DNA from: JBCAXA01 sp038534295
Lineage (GTDB): Bacteria > Pseudomonadota > Gammaproteobacteria > Steroidobacterales > Woeseiaceae
DNA: 64,000 bases
Assembly (NCBI GenBank): GCA_038534295.1
Contig: JBCAXA010000001.1
Coordinates: forward strand, 744,001 to 808,000
Reading direction: 5' to 3'
The position numbers and the translations under genes were made by a program. This document shows positions 18,194 to 27,209 of the stretch, in pieces. Positions within the stretch are counted from its first letter, which is position 1. Each line of letters starts with the position of its first letter. A model generated the notes under the pieces. That model was not told where the DNA came from. It saw only the letters and a program-made list of their open reading frames with translations, and made no database searches.

Positions 18194-18321
18194 GTTTCAA
18201 GAGTTGTGGACGAGGGCGAGACGCGGCGTGGCGCGACGAGAGAGCGGAGTGTGTGTGCGAACACATGAGCATCTCGAGGAGCGTCGCAACAAAGTATCGT
18301 CCCGTCCACGGCTCTTGAAAC
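18194..18321. repeat. Structured intergenic repeat, copy B
   Basis: Second copy, directly abutting the DUF4266 stop codon. Terminal arms gtttcaagag 18194-18203 and ctcttgaaac 18312-18321 pair perfectly, continued by gtggacg/cgtccac. A middle stem gcgacg 18233-18238 pairs with cgtcgc 18282-18287, and tgtgt 18252-18256 pairs with acaca 18261-18265 around GCGA. The core (acgaacacatgagcatc type) is conserved with copy A while the arms differ in sequence but keep pairing. Confidence 0.75.
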
Positions 18322-18555
18322 CTAGTTGCAGCCGCAGCCGCCGCCTGCTGACCCTTGCGCACCACGCGCGCCTTCGCGCGATTCGTGGACGTGGTGGATG
18401 TACGAGCTGGACACCGGGTCGGCATCGAGCGCCATGATCGGGTCAGCGAGAAGATCGCGTTCATAGGGCTTGACCCACGGCTCGATCGAGCCGCAGCCCG
18501 TAAGACCAATGGCGAGTGCCGCCGCCGCAAATGTTTTCAAGATCGTTTTGGCCAT
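18322..18555 (-). CDS. DUF4266 lipoprotein
   Basis: 77 residues. A lipoprotein signal (AALAIGLTGC, Cys22 lipidated) precedes EPWVKPYERDLLADPIMALD, PVSSSYIHHVHESREGA and a Cys/Gly-rich end GGGCGCN, all diagnostic of DUF4266. These very small lipoproteins are almost always encoded next to DUF3570 barrels, as here. The conserved His pair and terminal Cys-Gly-Cys suggest metal or redox interaction, but that is inference. It starts 11 bp after the preceding barrel lipoprotein gene and is probably in the same operon. Confidence 0.92.
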   Translation of the reverse strand: MAKTILKTFAAAALAIGLTGCGSIEPWVKPYERDLLADPIMALDADPVSSSYIHHVHESREGARGAQGSAGGGCGCN

Positions 18556-18566
18556 GATGGCAGTCC

Positions 18567-19250
18567 TCAGAAAAACACCGAAAAGCCCAGCGTGGCTTCA
18601 AGGTTATTGACGGTTTTCTCTTCGCCCAAAATATCGATATCGAACAGATGGTCACGAAAGTCGACGTGCAGTGCGATGGAATCCGTCACAAGAAAGCGAT
18701 AGCCCACACCAAAATTGACGGTAAATCGATCATCGCCGGCAAAGCGGGTGCTGCCGAGACCGCCGATCACGTACAGGGCCTGCGTATAGGCGCGATTAGC
18801 GCCAAGAAACGCCTCGCCCGGAAACAGATTTATGCCGAGTGACAGGTTGTAGTACGTGTATTCGCGCTCTTCGTCGGTCAAGAGCTCAGCGGCACCGGAC
18901 AGGCGCTCGAAGCTCGTCTCCTCGGTGTCGGTACGCCCGACGCCCGCTTCGACGAATAGCGTCTCGTTGATGTGATAGGCAAGCTTAGCGCCGTACGATG
19001 GGTTCGAGCCGAAATCCTCAACGCTCATGATTCCGCCGAAAATACCGACCTCGAAATCCTCGGTATCGATGTCGGCGCTCTTGATGTCGCGCCGCTCGAC
19101 CTCAGGCTCGATGACCTGCACGGGACGATCGTCGCCATCGACGGGCTCCGTCGTCGGTTGCTGTTTCGGGCCGACGAACGGCATCCAGCTACAGCCGGAA
19201 ACGGCTATGGCCAGCCCGCTCAGAAAAAGAACCCGAAGCCGATCTTCCAT
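18567..19250 (-). CDS. Outer-membrane beta-barrel lipoprotein (OMP_myx_plus type)
   Basis: 227 residues. A lipoprotein signal (LSGLAIAVSGC) and an acidic linker (to about residue 60) precede a barrel domain: FEVGIFGGIMSVEDFG, YGAKLAYHINETLFVEAGVG, YYNLSLGINLFPG, VNFGVGYRFLVTDSIALHVDFRDH and terminal ATLGFSVFF. This pattern fits the outer-membrane barrel family called OMP_myx_plus. Its start overlaps the end of the upstream SH3-barrel gene by 31 bp; GAGGAAAT lies just upstream of its ATG within that gene, implying translational coupling. It probably works with that upstream gene product as a pair of related barrels. Confidence 0.82.
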   Translation of the reverse strand: MEDRLRVLFLSGLAIAVSGCSWMPFVGPKQQPTTEPVDGDDRPVQVIEPEVERRDIKSADIDTEDFEVGIFGGIMSVEDFGSNPSYGAKLAYHINETLFVEAGVGRTDTEETSFERLSGAAELLTDEEREYTYYNLSLGINLFPGEAFLGANRAYTQALYVIGGLGSTRFAGDDRFTVNFGVGYRFLVTDSIALHVDFRDHLFDIDILGEEKTVNNLEATLGFSVFF

Positions 19251-19960
19251 TCTTCAATTTCCTCGTTCTCGTCCTGGCTGGTGAAGATGACATAACTTTT
19301 GTATTCGGCCCGAAAAATAAGGCGTCTAGTTAGCCAGGTACGTACTCCTGCGCCCACCTGGGCAAATTGATCGGTGCGATCCTCGGCAGCGACCAGGGTT
19401 GACTTCGGCTCGGTACGTATAACGCCGGTGCCGAGCGTGAAGAACGGCGACACGCGCCACTCCGGCCACGTCTGGTGCACGAGATTCGCACTCGCTATGT
19501 AACCGTTCGAAAAATTACCGAGCACTTGCGAGCCGCCGATCTCGACGGACAAATTGCCGGATAGGGAATATCCTGCGTACGCGTTGACGATGTTGGCGCC
19601 GCCAAAGTCGCCGGTCAGCGCACCGATTTCCCAGCGGCTGGTAATAAACTCCGAGCGACTGACGCTGCGAAACCGCACGGGTTCGCCGTACGCATCGAGT
19701 GTCAGCTCCATGTCGCGCTCACGCACCCAACCTTCGCGACCGTTGTCGGCGCGCACTTTGAACCAATTGGTCCGGCGCATCAGAATTTCGACCGATTCGT
19801 CGCGCTCGATGACGTAGTCGACCGGATACCCGCGACCGGGTCCGGTGTGCATCTCGAGATAAGCATCGGCGACCGTGACGCGGACGGGTTCGTCCGCCGA
19901 GGTCGACGTCGACACAACGAGAAGGCACAGCGCGGCAAATACGGAACGAAGTAACGGCAT
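19220..19960 (-). CDS. SH3-domain outer-membrane barrel protein
   Basis: 246 residues. A signal peptide (LRSVFAALCLLVVSTSTSA) is followed by a bacterial SH3 domain at about 25-85 (VTVADAYLEMHTGPGRGYPV, then VEILMRRTNWFKVRADNGREGWV) and a beta-barrel from about residue 100 ending IGFGFFF. The SH3 part probably binds peptidoglycan or a partner in the periplasm while the barrel sits in the outer membrane. It starts 3 bp after the stop of the PD40/diheme gene and overlaps the next barrel gene by 31 bp, so these three genes are almost certainly one transcript. Confidence 0.85.
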   Translation of the reverse strand: MPLLRSVFAALCLLVVSTSTSADEPVRVTVADAYLEMHTGPGRGYPVDYVIERDESVEILMRRTNWFKVRADNGREGWVRERDMELTLDAYGEPVRFRSVSRSEFITSRWEIGALTGDFGGANIVNAYAGYSLSGNLSVEIGGSQVLGNFSNGYIASANLVHQTWPEWRVSPFFTLGTGVIRTEPKSTLVAAEDRTDQFAQVGAGVRTWLTRRLIFRAEYKSYVIFTSQDENEEIEEWKIGFGFFF

Positions 19961-19963
19961 AAG

Positions 19964-22600
19964 CTAGTTGAGCGGCGCCTCGAATGGGTTGTTGTAGTAC
20001 TGCGCGCCACCGTCGAGCCATTCCGACAAGAGCTTCAGCTCGGCGTCGCTCAAATAGCCCGCGTGAGTGCCGCCTGCAGCGAAGCGCGAGAAGAACGCGT
20101 TCGATCCATTCGCAGTACCCGCGTTCATGCTCGCTGCAACCGGGACAGTGACGAGAATCGGTATGCCGTTGGCATCGACGCCGTTCTCGACCAGCCGGTC
20201 GACCAAAATTCCGTTGGCGTTGACTTCCTGTTCGTTGTCGCCGGAAAGAAGCTCGCGGTACGCCTTGAAGTGATCTGGATCGATATCCGATGCACCGTCG
20301 GTGAGATCAAGCTGCGCCATCGGCACCATCGCCATACCGGCCGCATCGACCGGTGTATGACAACCAATGCAGCTGTCGATCACGTTTCCGGCAACGTCGA
20401 GAATCGCCTGATCGGAGATCGCCATGCGGCTGACGGTCCACAGCGGGTGCATGTTCTCTTCGTACTGCACAACGCTACGGCAAAGCGAAGTCCAGTTAGT
20501 TACGCAAGCTACCTCAACTGGCAGCGGCGTCGTCAGATCCTGATAGCGATAGGCAAACGATGCATCAACCGTGCGTTGGGCGGGATCAGTCCAGACGTCG
20601 TCGAAACCGATGTCGAAACTCGCCTCGAGCGCGGCGCAGTTGTCGTTTGCGCAAGAGATACGCATGCGCGCTTCCGCCATCGTTTCACCGAAGTCGGCGA
20701 AGATCAGCGGATTGGTGTTCGGGAACGGCTGTCCGTCTGCCGCGGCGCCCTGATTAACCGCGTTAAACGCATCGATACGGCCATGCGATAGACCCGACTG
20801 CGCATTGTGGCAACCGCCGCACTCACGAAACTCACCCGGCACCACCTGCAACCAGTTGTTGTGCGGTGGCGAGATGGCGCGACCGTTAGCATCCAAAACC
20901 TGGAACGACAGTGCGACGTTGGCCGGTACTTTCGCCATCACCGAACCGTCCGGTTCGACGTCCGCGTAACCGACAATTTCGCGCATCCCGAACGCCTGGG
21001 TCACACCGAACGCCGAGTTGTCGAAATCGAGCACGTCGTCATCGGGCATGCTGACCGGCTTCCAGAATCGAATGAAGCGTGCCGGACGCTGGTCGGCAGT
21101 GGTTTGCATCGGATCGGACAGTGTCGGAATACCGAGCGCGCTGACGTCGACGCCATTGAAGTCGTAGACGCTGCGAATGTGAATTACGCCCGCACCCTCG
21201 GCTTTGACGTCCGGGTCGAGCGCAAAGTCGTTGATGCCGTCGAGGATCAACGGCGGCACGCTGCGCTGCTCAGCGGCTACGATCTCTGAGTACTGAAAAC
21301 CCTCTTCAGGCACAACGACCGGCAGCTGCGTATTCTGCTGACGATCGTAGATCCAAATACCATAGAGCGGTGCCGCTTCCACGAGATTCGGATCCGCAAG
21401 ATTGTCATCGGTACACGCGACAATTCGCATGCCGTCGGTCAGACGACAGGGACTCCACGCAACCATAACGCGGTCGGTACCGTCCTCCAGCGGGTAGACG
21501 GCCGAGTAGCGACCGCCGGGAGACGGCTCGTCGTCGGCGGTAAGCACGATGTTGACGGTCGCCGGCGTTTGCGCAGGCCCGCTCAACACGCCAACGTTGG
21601 CAACGTTCGGCTGCGTGTTGTTGATGTAGTTGATCGTGTCGATTTCAATTGCGTCGCCGCCCTCGCCGGTTCCGGCAAACGGCCGCACCAGCGAGATGAT
21701 GCCGCCTTCCGGCAACTCGCGCGGTTTCAAAAACTGCACCTCGGCATTGCCGGTACCGGTCGAGTGACTTTCCGACCCGTACAGCAGTTCTAAGCCAGAC
21801 CCGTCCGGGTTAACGCGATACAGGTGAATAGCGTTGTTCGGACCTGCGTGATCCCAGCGGCTGTACGCAATGGTGCCGTCCGACAACACCACTGGGTCGT
21901 AGTCATGGCTTTGGTTATACGAGAGCTGCTCGATGTTCTGGCCATCGGCGTCCATGCGGTGCAGCACGAACGCGGGCTCGTTGCGATCTTCATCGAGCGC
22001 TGCGTACTGCGGCTTGCCTTCATCCAGCAAAATCGCAGCAGAACGTCGCTGCCGTGACGATGTGAAAACGATGCGCCCGTCCGGCAGGTAGTGCGGAGCT
22101 ATGTCGTGGCCCGCCTCTGCCGTAATGTCGGACGCAATCACGCGACGCAGCGTGTCAGACGCGACGTCGTACTCCCAGATATTCCAGGTCGGCTGATCTT
22201 CTTCGTCAGCACCCTCGATGAATTGCGCGCGCATCGCGAACAATACGCTGCTGCCGTCGTTCGAAATATCGACGTCGCGGATATCGCCGAGGCCTTGCGT
22301 GATGTCACCGGTCAAATTGCGATCGGGTGTGCTCGGCGACGCACGATCTCGAAAGAACAGATCCGCACCAACGTTGAAGGTAATCAGATCGCGTATATCG
22401 ACCTGCAGTGGATCGCCCATGTCATCGACCGGTATTGGCCGGCGCACATAGACGATCGGAAAATCCAAAACGACAGGGTCTGCTGTCTGGCCGTCACCGA
22501 GGCCGACACCGCTGCCTCCGCCACCGCATGCTGCGACGGCCAGCGCAGCAAGGATTGGCAGGCCCCAGCGTATCCGTTGGAGTTGTCGGCGTGTGTTCAT
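19964..22600 (-). CDS. HzsA-like PD40 diheme c-type cytochrome lipoprotein
   Basis: 878 residues from the ATG at 22600, chosen because GGAGG lies 10 nt upstream and the sequence then opens with a lipoprotein signal (LPILAALAVAACGGGG). The N-terminal half carries PD40/WD40-like beta-propeller repeats (DISNDGSSVLFAMRA, APHYLPDGRIVFTSSR, VVLSDGTIAYSRWD). Later regions resemble the hydrazine-synthase alpha-subunit middle domain found in many non-anammox bacteria. Two c-heme sites are present: CGGCH at about residues 594-598 and CIGCH at about 744-748. It should be an outer-membrane or periplasm-facing lipoprotein carrying out electron transfer or substrate binding; there is no reason to infer hydrazine chemistry. 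It heads the minus-strand set. Confidence 0.85.
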   Translation of the reverse strand: MNTRRQLQRIRWGLPILAALAVAACGGGGSGVGLGDGQTADPVVLDFPIVYVRRPIPVDDMGDPLQVDIRDLITFNVGADLFFRDRASPSTPDRNLTGDITQGLGDIRDVDISNDGSSVLFAMRAQFIEGADEEDQPTWNIWEYDVASDTLRRVIASDITAEAGHDIAPHYLPDGRIVFTSSRQRRSAAILLDEGKPQYAALDEDRNEPAFVLHRMDADGQNIEQLSYNQSHDYDPVVLSDGTIAYSRWDHAGPNNAIHLYRVNPDGSGLELLYGSESHSTGTGNAEVQFLKPRELPEGGIISLVRPFAGTGEGGDAIEIDTINYINNTQPNVANVGVLSGPAQTPATVNIVLTADDEPSPGGRYSAVYPLEDGTDRVMVAWSPCRLTDGMRIVACTDDNLADPNLVEAAPLYGIWIYDRQQNTQLPVVVPEEGFQYSEIVAAEQRSVPPLILDGINDFALDPDVKAEGAGVIHIRSVYDFNGVDVSALGIPTLSDPMQTTADQRPARFIRFWKPVSMPDDDVLDFDNSAFGVTQAFGMREIVGYADVEPDGSVMAKVPANVALSFQVLDANGRAISPPHNNWLQVVPGEFRECGGCHNAQSGLSHGRIDAFNAVNQGAAADGQPFPNTNPLIFADFGETMAEARMRISCANDNCAALEASFDIGFDDVWTDPAQRTVDASFAYRYQDLTTPLPVEVACVTNWTSLCRSVVQYEENMHPLWTVSRMAISDQAILDVAGNVIDSCIGCHTPVDAAGMAMVPMAQLDLTDGASDIDPDHFKAYRELLSGDNEQEVNANGILVDRLVENGVDANGIPILVTVPVAASMNAGTANGSNAFFSRFAAGGTHAGYLSDAELKLLSEWLDGGAQYYNNPFEAPLN

Positions 22601-23050
22601 GTCTGTGTTTCCTCCGACTTGCGTAACGCAGTCTCGAACGAGTCCGCTTGCGGCGGCTGCGTTCACAAGCCGGATGCCGGAGTCCATCGTGGTAGCGATG
22701 ATCCCGTGCCAGCTGCGATTCAACGTAATGCGATGGTCTCTACAGACCCCCACCGGAGTCTGTTAACGCGATCACAAAGCACGCAACGCATACCGCTCGA
22801 GCGAAGCTCGATTGGTTCTCGACAGCACAAAGTATAGGAACGGTGAACGCGACACGTAATGTCTCAAAGCCCCGACAACAAAGAGGTTTTTTGTCATATC
22901 GTGGCGTCAGTATCGAACTTGCCGGACGCAGGCCGCGTTGCTATTGAGTTCAACCTGCAATTGTCGGACTGAGTTTGTTACGCACCGACAAACAAGGTTC
23001 TACATTCGATGATTCGCGGTTAGCAAACCGAGTAACCGATCACAGTTGGT

Positions 23051-23088
23051 CGACAATCGTTTTGTCGCATTGTCGGTGTTTAGCGACA
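23051..23088. promoter_or_regulatory. Paired dyads, candidate enhancer-binding-protein sites
   Basis: Two adjacent dyads: CGACAA-N5-TTGTCG at 23051-23067 and TGTCG-N8-CGACA at 23071-23088. They lie about 170-205 bp upstream of the sigma-54 promoter, the normal distance for an activator (bEBP) upstream activating site. An inverted match of tgtcggtgttt (23071-23081) occurs as aaacaccgaca near 23147. The cognate activator is not encoded in the window. Confidence 0.5.
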
Positions 23089-23255
23089 GGCAATAAACGG
23101 TGCGTTTTCAGCAACTTGTGCCTGGACCTAGGGGTGCTTGCGAAAAACACCGACATTGAGTTTACAAAATGTCAGTACCTCTGTTGCCCAAAAACACCTC
23201 GCAAGACACTGAAACAAAAAGAATAAATATCAAATAACAACAAACTGTCGAACTC

Positions 23256-23270
23256 TGGCACACGCCTTGC
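23256..23270 (+). promoter_or_regulatory. Sigma-54 (RpoN) -24/-12 promoter
   Basis: TGGCACACGCCTTGC matches the sigma-54 consensus TGGCAC-N5-TTGC with the invariant GG (23257-23258) and GC (23269-23270) ten bases apart. It faces the three-gene plus-strand set; the predicted transcript would begin near 23282 and carry a leader of about 220 nt before the ATG at 23500. Confidence 0.8.
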
Positions 23271-23499
23271 AGCACAAGCACTGCGAAGGTGTGGCCCGTC
23301 CGCGCCGATGCCGTTGAAGACACGAATTTGACGGTCGCTGCGAGTGTTTGTGACTGCATTCACTGCACCCGCTGAGACCTTAGTCAATACTCATCGGCAT
23401 CGACACGCGGCAGTGCCCACGCCGCCTGGCTCCCGCGGACCGGCCGTATCCGTAAAGCCAAGTTGGAACACGACGCACGTTAGAGATTGGGAATTTAAG

Positions 23500-24657
23500 A
23501 TGACCCGAAACACTTATTCGCATCGCTTTGCGACGCTGCTGCTTGGGCTTGTACTGGCTGCTGGTCAGGCCTACGCGGGACCGCGAGAGCAAGCCAAGCG
23601 CATGCACGACCGGCTTGCCGGCGTACCGCCGACGCCCGCTGTTCTGGATCAGATGGCAGCGCTGCTGCCGGGCAATCCGACCGCAGCGGCCGACATTGCC
23701 ATGAACAATCCTGCGTTCTACAGCGTGACGCTGAAAAACTTTGCGTCGCCTTGGACGAACCGCGATCGCAGCGTTTTTGTTCCGCTTAACGACTATACGG
23801 CCACCGTCATCGGCATGATCCGCGACGACGTACCCTTTAATGGGTTGCTGTCGGAGGACATCCTTTATACCGGTTCCGGCAACCTCGGCCTGCCGCCGTA
23901 TTCCATGACGAGCAACGATCACTACGCGCAGATGGAAGCGCAGAACATCGATTTGCAAAGTGCATTGGTGCGGACCACACAGTCGGCGCTGACCGATCTT
24001 CCGGCGAACGCTACGGCCGGCGTTGTGACCACACGTGCCGCGGCCGAAGCATTCTTCGTCGCCGGCACGAACCGCGCGATGTTCCGCTTCACTTTGCTCA
24101 ATCATCTCTGTAACGACATGGAGCAGGTGCAGAACACGAACTACCCGCCGGACCGCATCCGCCAGGACGTATCGCGCAGCCCGGGTGGTGATTCCCGCGT
24201 GTTCCTGAACAACTGCGTTGGTTGCCACAGCGGTATGGATCCGCTGGCGCAAGCCTATGCGTACTACAACTTTGACATAGACCTGGGTCGGATCGTGTAC
24301 GACGCGACGCAGGTCCATCCGAAGTACTTCAACAACGACACGAATTTCGAGTTCGGCTTTGTGACGCCGGACGATGCGTGGACCAACTACTGGCGTACAG
24401 GGCAAAACGCAATCCTCGGATGGGATGCGGGTCTGCCCGGCGCGGGTGTCGGCGCGAAGTCGATGGGCCAGGAACTGGCTAACAGCGACGCGTTTGCCCA
24501 GTGCCAAGTCAGAAAAGTCTTCCGTAACGTCTGTTTGCGCGAACCGGTCGATGCGGCCGACCGCACTCAGATTGATTCGATGGTCGCGACGTTCCGCAGC
24601 AACTACCTGATGAAACCGGTATTTGCTAGCTCCGCCGCGCATTGCATGGGCGACTAA
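23500..24657 (+). CDS. Secreted c-heme protein of the DUF1588/DUF1592-like kind
   Basis: 385 residues from the ATG at 23500, where a signal peptide (FATLLLGLVLAAGQAYA) begins; in-frame sequence upstream to 23344 has no such feature. One c-heme site, C239-V-G-C-H, lies in NNCVGCHSGMDPLAQAYAYY; this phrase resembles the heme-containing ends of DUF1588/DUF1585 cytochrome-related proteins common in Planctomycetes and marine gammaproteobacteria. The remainder is mostly helical without membrane segments, so it is probably periplasmic or exported. It is the first gene after the sigma-54 promoter and lies 12 bp upstream of the LamG gene. Confidence 0.75.
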   Translation: MTRNTYSHRFATLLLGLVLAAGQAYAGPREQAKRMHDRLAGVPPTPAVLDQMAALLPGNPTAAADIAMNNPAFYSVTLKNFASPWTNRDRSVFVPLNDYTATVIGMIRDDVPFNGLLSEDILYTGSGNLGLPPYSMTSNDHYAQMEAQNIDLQSALVRTTQSALTDLPANATAGVVTTRAAAEAFFVAGTNRAMFRFTLLNHLCNDMEQVQNTNYPPDRIRQDVSRSPGGDSRVFLNNCVGCHSGMDPLAQAYAYYNFDIDLGRIVYDATQVHPKYFNNDTNFEFGFVTPDDAWTNYWRTGQNAILGWDAGLPGAGVGAKSMGQELANSDAFAQCQVRKVFRNVCLREPVDAADRTQIDSMVATFRSNYLMKPVFASSAAHCMGD

Positions 24658-24669
24658 GAGGGTCTCACG

Positions 24670-27174
24670 ATGATTAGCAAGTTGAACCATCTCAGCGCCC
24701 AGGCCAAGGCACTGACCATCACCGCACTGTCGGCGCTCGCGCTGGCCGGTTGCGGCTCGGGCTCAGGCGCGGATGTCGTACAGAACCAGGTCGGTAACCA
24801 AACCGGGCCGGTATCGAACTACAACGGACCTGCGCCGGCGACGGCCGACGTGCAGTCGTTCAAAACCAATCTTTGGGACAACATCGTCGCCGAAGCCGGT
24901 TGTAACAACTGCCACGTTCAGGGCGCACAGGCACCGTCATTCGCACGCGATGACGACATCAACATGGCGTACTCGGATTCGAATCCGCTGGTTGATCTTC
25001 TGTCGCCGCAGAACTCGCGTCTGGTAACGAAAGTCGGCGGCGGTCACAACTGCTGGCTGGCCAGCGACCAGGCTTGCGCCGATATCATGCAGACGTGGAT
25101 CGAAAGTTGGGCTGGCGGCAACGCCGCAGCGGGCGGTCGCGATATCGTCCTCGAGGCACCGGCCGAAATGCAGCCGGGTTCGAGCAAAAACTTCCCGGCC
25201 GATTCTGCGGCGTTCCAAGCGACGGTGTATCCGCTGCTCGAAACGTACTGCCAGGAATGTCACTCATCGGGCTCTGCGATTCAGCAGTCGCCATTTATGG
25301 GTGAGCCGCCGGACGAGAACGGCAGCGTCGCGGTCGCTTACGACGCGGTCAAGACCAAAATCGACCTCGACACGCCGGAACTGTCACGCCTGGTCGTACG
25401 CCTTGGCGAGGAGTTCCACAACTGCTGGAGCGATTGCCAGACCAACTCGAACGAGATGTTGGCGGCCATCGAAGCATTCGCGAACCCGATCCAGCCGGTC
25501 CAAGTTGACCCGGCACTGGTCTTCTCGCGGGCGCTGACGATTTTCGATGGCACGATTGCATCGGGTGGCAACCGTCACGAAACCGATCAGATCGGTCTTT
25601 GGGAATTCAAAGCCGGTAGCGGCACGACGGCGTTCGACACCAGCGGTGTTACGCCGGCGCTCGACCTTACGCTGTCCGGAGACGTGCAGTGGGTCGGCGG
25701 CTGGGGCATTCAGGTCAACGACGGCAAGGCACAGGGCTCAACAGCCAACAGCGCCAAGCTGCATCAGTTGATCACGGCCACGGGCGAGTACTCGATCGAA
25801 GCTTGGGTCGCACCGGCCAACGTCGTGCAAGAAAACGCTCGCATCGTTAGCTACTCGGCGGGACCGTTCGCGCGTAACTTCACGCTCGGTCAGACCATGT
25901 ACGACTATGACTTCTTCAACCGCTCGGAGAACACCGACGGTAACGGCGATCCGGCGCTATCGACGCCGTCTGCCGAAGAGGTCTTGCAGGCTACGCTGCA
26001 ACACGTCGTCGCAACGTACGACCCGGTTAACGGACGTCAGATATACGTCAACGGCGAGCTGCGCGCTTCCGGTGACGCAGCCAACGGCGGCGGTATTGGC
26101 GACTGGGACGACACTTTCGCATTCGTCGTAGGTAATGAAGTATCGAGCGACGGTCTGTTCCAAGGCGTTGTTCGCCTGGTCGCGGTTCACAACCGTGCCC
26201 TGACCGAAGCACAGATTCAGCAGAACCTCGAAGTCGGTGTCGGTGAGAAGTTCTTCTTGCTGTTCGGCGTCAGTCATCTGATCAACGTTCCGCAAGCTTA
26301 CGTCGTCATCGAAGTCAGCCAGTTCGACAGCTACGCGTACCTGTTCAACAAGCCGTTCTTCATTAGCCTCGATCCGACCGCTACGCCCGGCAATATTCCG
26401 CTGAGCGGCATGCGTATCGGCATCAACGGTACCGAAGCGGCGGTAGGCCAGGCATGGGCGAACCTCGATACGGCTTTGACCGATGCCGCGTACGACCTCG
26501 CGAGCGGGCAAGCGTTATCGACGGTCGGCACCATTATTGGCCTCGAGAAAGGTCCGGACTCAGATGAGTTCTTCCTGACGTTCGACCAGCTCGGCTCCAA
26601 CACCTTCGTGCGCACGATCGACCCGCCAGTTGTCGTTGCGGCAAGTGACGGTGACCCTGCGGCCGAGATCGGCGTGCGTACCTTCGATGAGATCAACGCC
26701 ACGATGGCGGTAGTCACCACGGTCGATCCGCAGGACCCGAACGTGCTGGCAACCTACGCTGGGCTGCGGGAATCGCTGCCGGCCGTGGATACGTTGAACG
26801 CGTTCTTGTCCTCGCATCAGGTCGTCATTGCCCAGCTCGCCATTGCTTACTGCGATGCGCTGGTCGAAGACACGGGCCGTCGTGCGACCTACTTCCCGGG
26901 CTTTGACTTCAGCGCAGCCCCGGCAGTGGCATTCAACGGCGCAAGTCGTGACGTGATCATCGATGCCCTGGTAGCTAACGCGGTGGGCACAGGTTTGGCG
27001 ACGCAGCCAGCCTACGCCGATCTCGTGGCCGAGCTCGGTTATGCCGTCGATAACGGCAACCGTCCGGATAATCTGATCGATCGACTGATTAATGGTGGCA
27101 ATGCCGATACATCCGGCATCGTCAAAGGCGTTTGCGCGGCAGTAGTCGGCAGCGCAGCGACGCTGGTCCAGTAA
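24670..27174 (+). CDS. LamG-domain lipoprotein with two c-heme sites
   Basis: 834 residues; GAGGG precedes the ATG. A lipoprotein signal (LSALALAGC, Cys28) is followed by two cytochrome-c-like modules, with CNNCH at residues 78-82 and CQECH at 194-198; each is followed about 50 residues later by a repeated HNCW phrase, indicating duplication. Residues about 285-525 form a LamG/concanavalin-like sandwich (IGLWEFKAGSGTTAF, YSIEAWVAPANV, LVAVHNRALTEAQIQQNL), a carbohydrate- or protein-binding fold. The last about 300 residues are unassigned. Lipid anchoring plus hemes suggest a surface-facing redox or binding protein. It sits in the middle of the sigma-54-dependent set. Confidence 0.85.
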   Translation: MISKLNHLSAQAKALTITALSALALAGCGSGSGADVVQNQVGNQTGPVSNYNGPAPATADVQSFKTNLWDNIVAEAGCNNCHVQGAQAPSFARDDDINMAYSDSNPLVDLLSPQNSRLVTKVGGGHNCWLASDQACADIMQTWIESWAGGNAAAGGRDIVLEAPAEMQPGSSKNFPADSAAFQATVYPLLETYCQECHSSGSAIQQSPFMGEPPDENGSVAVAYDAVKTKIDLDTPELSRLVVRLGEEFHNCWSDCQTNSNEMLAAIEAFANPIQPVQVDPALVFSRALTIFDGTIASGGNRHETDQIGLWEFKAGSGTTAFDTSGVTPALDLTLSGDVQWVGGWGIQVNDGKAQGSTANSAKLHQLITATGEYSIEAWVAPANVVQENARIVSYSAGPFARNFTLGQTMYDYDFFNRSENTDGNGDPALSTPSAEEVLQATLQHVVATYDPVNGRQIYVNGELRASGDAANGGGIGDWDDTFAFVVGNEVSSDGLFQGVVRLVAVHNRALTEAQIQQNLEVGVGEKFFLLFGVSHLINVPQAYVVIEVSQFDSYAYLFNKPFFISLDPTATPGNIPLSGMRIGINGTEAAVGQAWANLDTALTDAAYDLASGQALSTVGTIIGLEKGPDSDEFFLTFDQLGSNTFVRTIDPPVVVAASDGDPAAEIGVRTFDEINATMAVVTTVDPQDPNVLATYAGLRESLPAVDTLNAFLSSHQVVIAQLAIAYCDALVEDTGRRATYFPGFDFSAAPAVAFNGASRDVIIDALVANAVGTGLATQPAYADLVAELGYAVDNGNRPDNLIDRLINGGNADTSGIVKGVCAAVVGSAATLVQ

Positions 27175-27209
27175 CGGGCCGGCACGGAAGAAGGTTAAGA
27201 GGCAATACC

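Larger units (their letters stand above)
22601..23499. other. Divergent control region; no gene seen
   Basis: About 900 bp between the two divergent envelope gene sets, clearly lower in GC than its surroundings from 22880 to 23250. It holds a sigma-54 promoter (23256-23270) facing right, dyads about 170-205 bp upstream of it, scattered TTGTCGG/CCGACAA words, and a possible sigma-70 -10 (TATACT, complement of 22831-22836) facing left. No open frame in it has a ribosome-binding site or recognisable protein. Confidence 0.7.

Noticed and set aside
19964..22600. True hydrazine synthase subunit (anammox)
   Set aside because: Only domain-level similarity; HZS beta/gamma subunits and anammox genes are absent, and PD40/HzsA-like proteins are common in other bacteria.
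22600..22753. N-terminal extension of the HzsA-like protein
   Set aside because: The 51 extra residues lack a Shine-Dalgarno and precede the obvious lipoprotein signal; GGAGG precedes the internal ATG.
23380..24690. 436-codon open frame on the minus strand
   Set aside because: Antisense to the c-heme secreted gene, which has a signal peptide and a CxxCH site; the antisense protein is Arg/His-rich with no recognisable fold.
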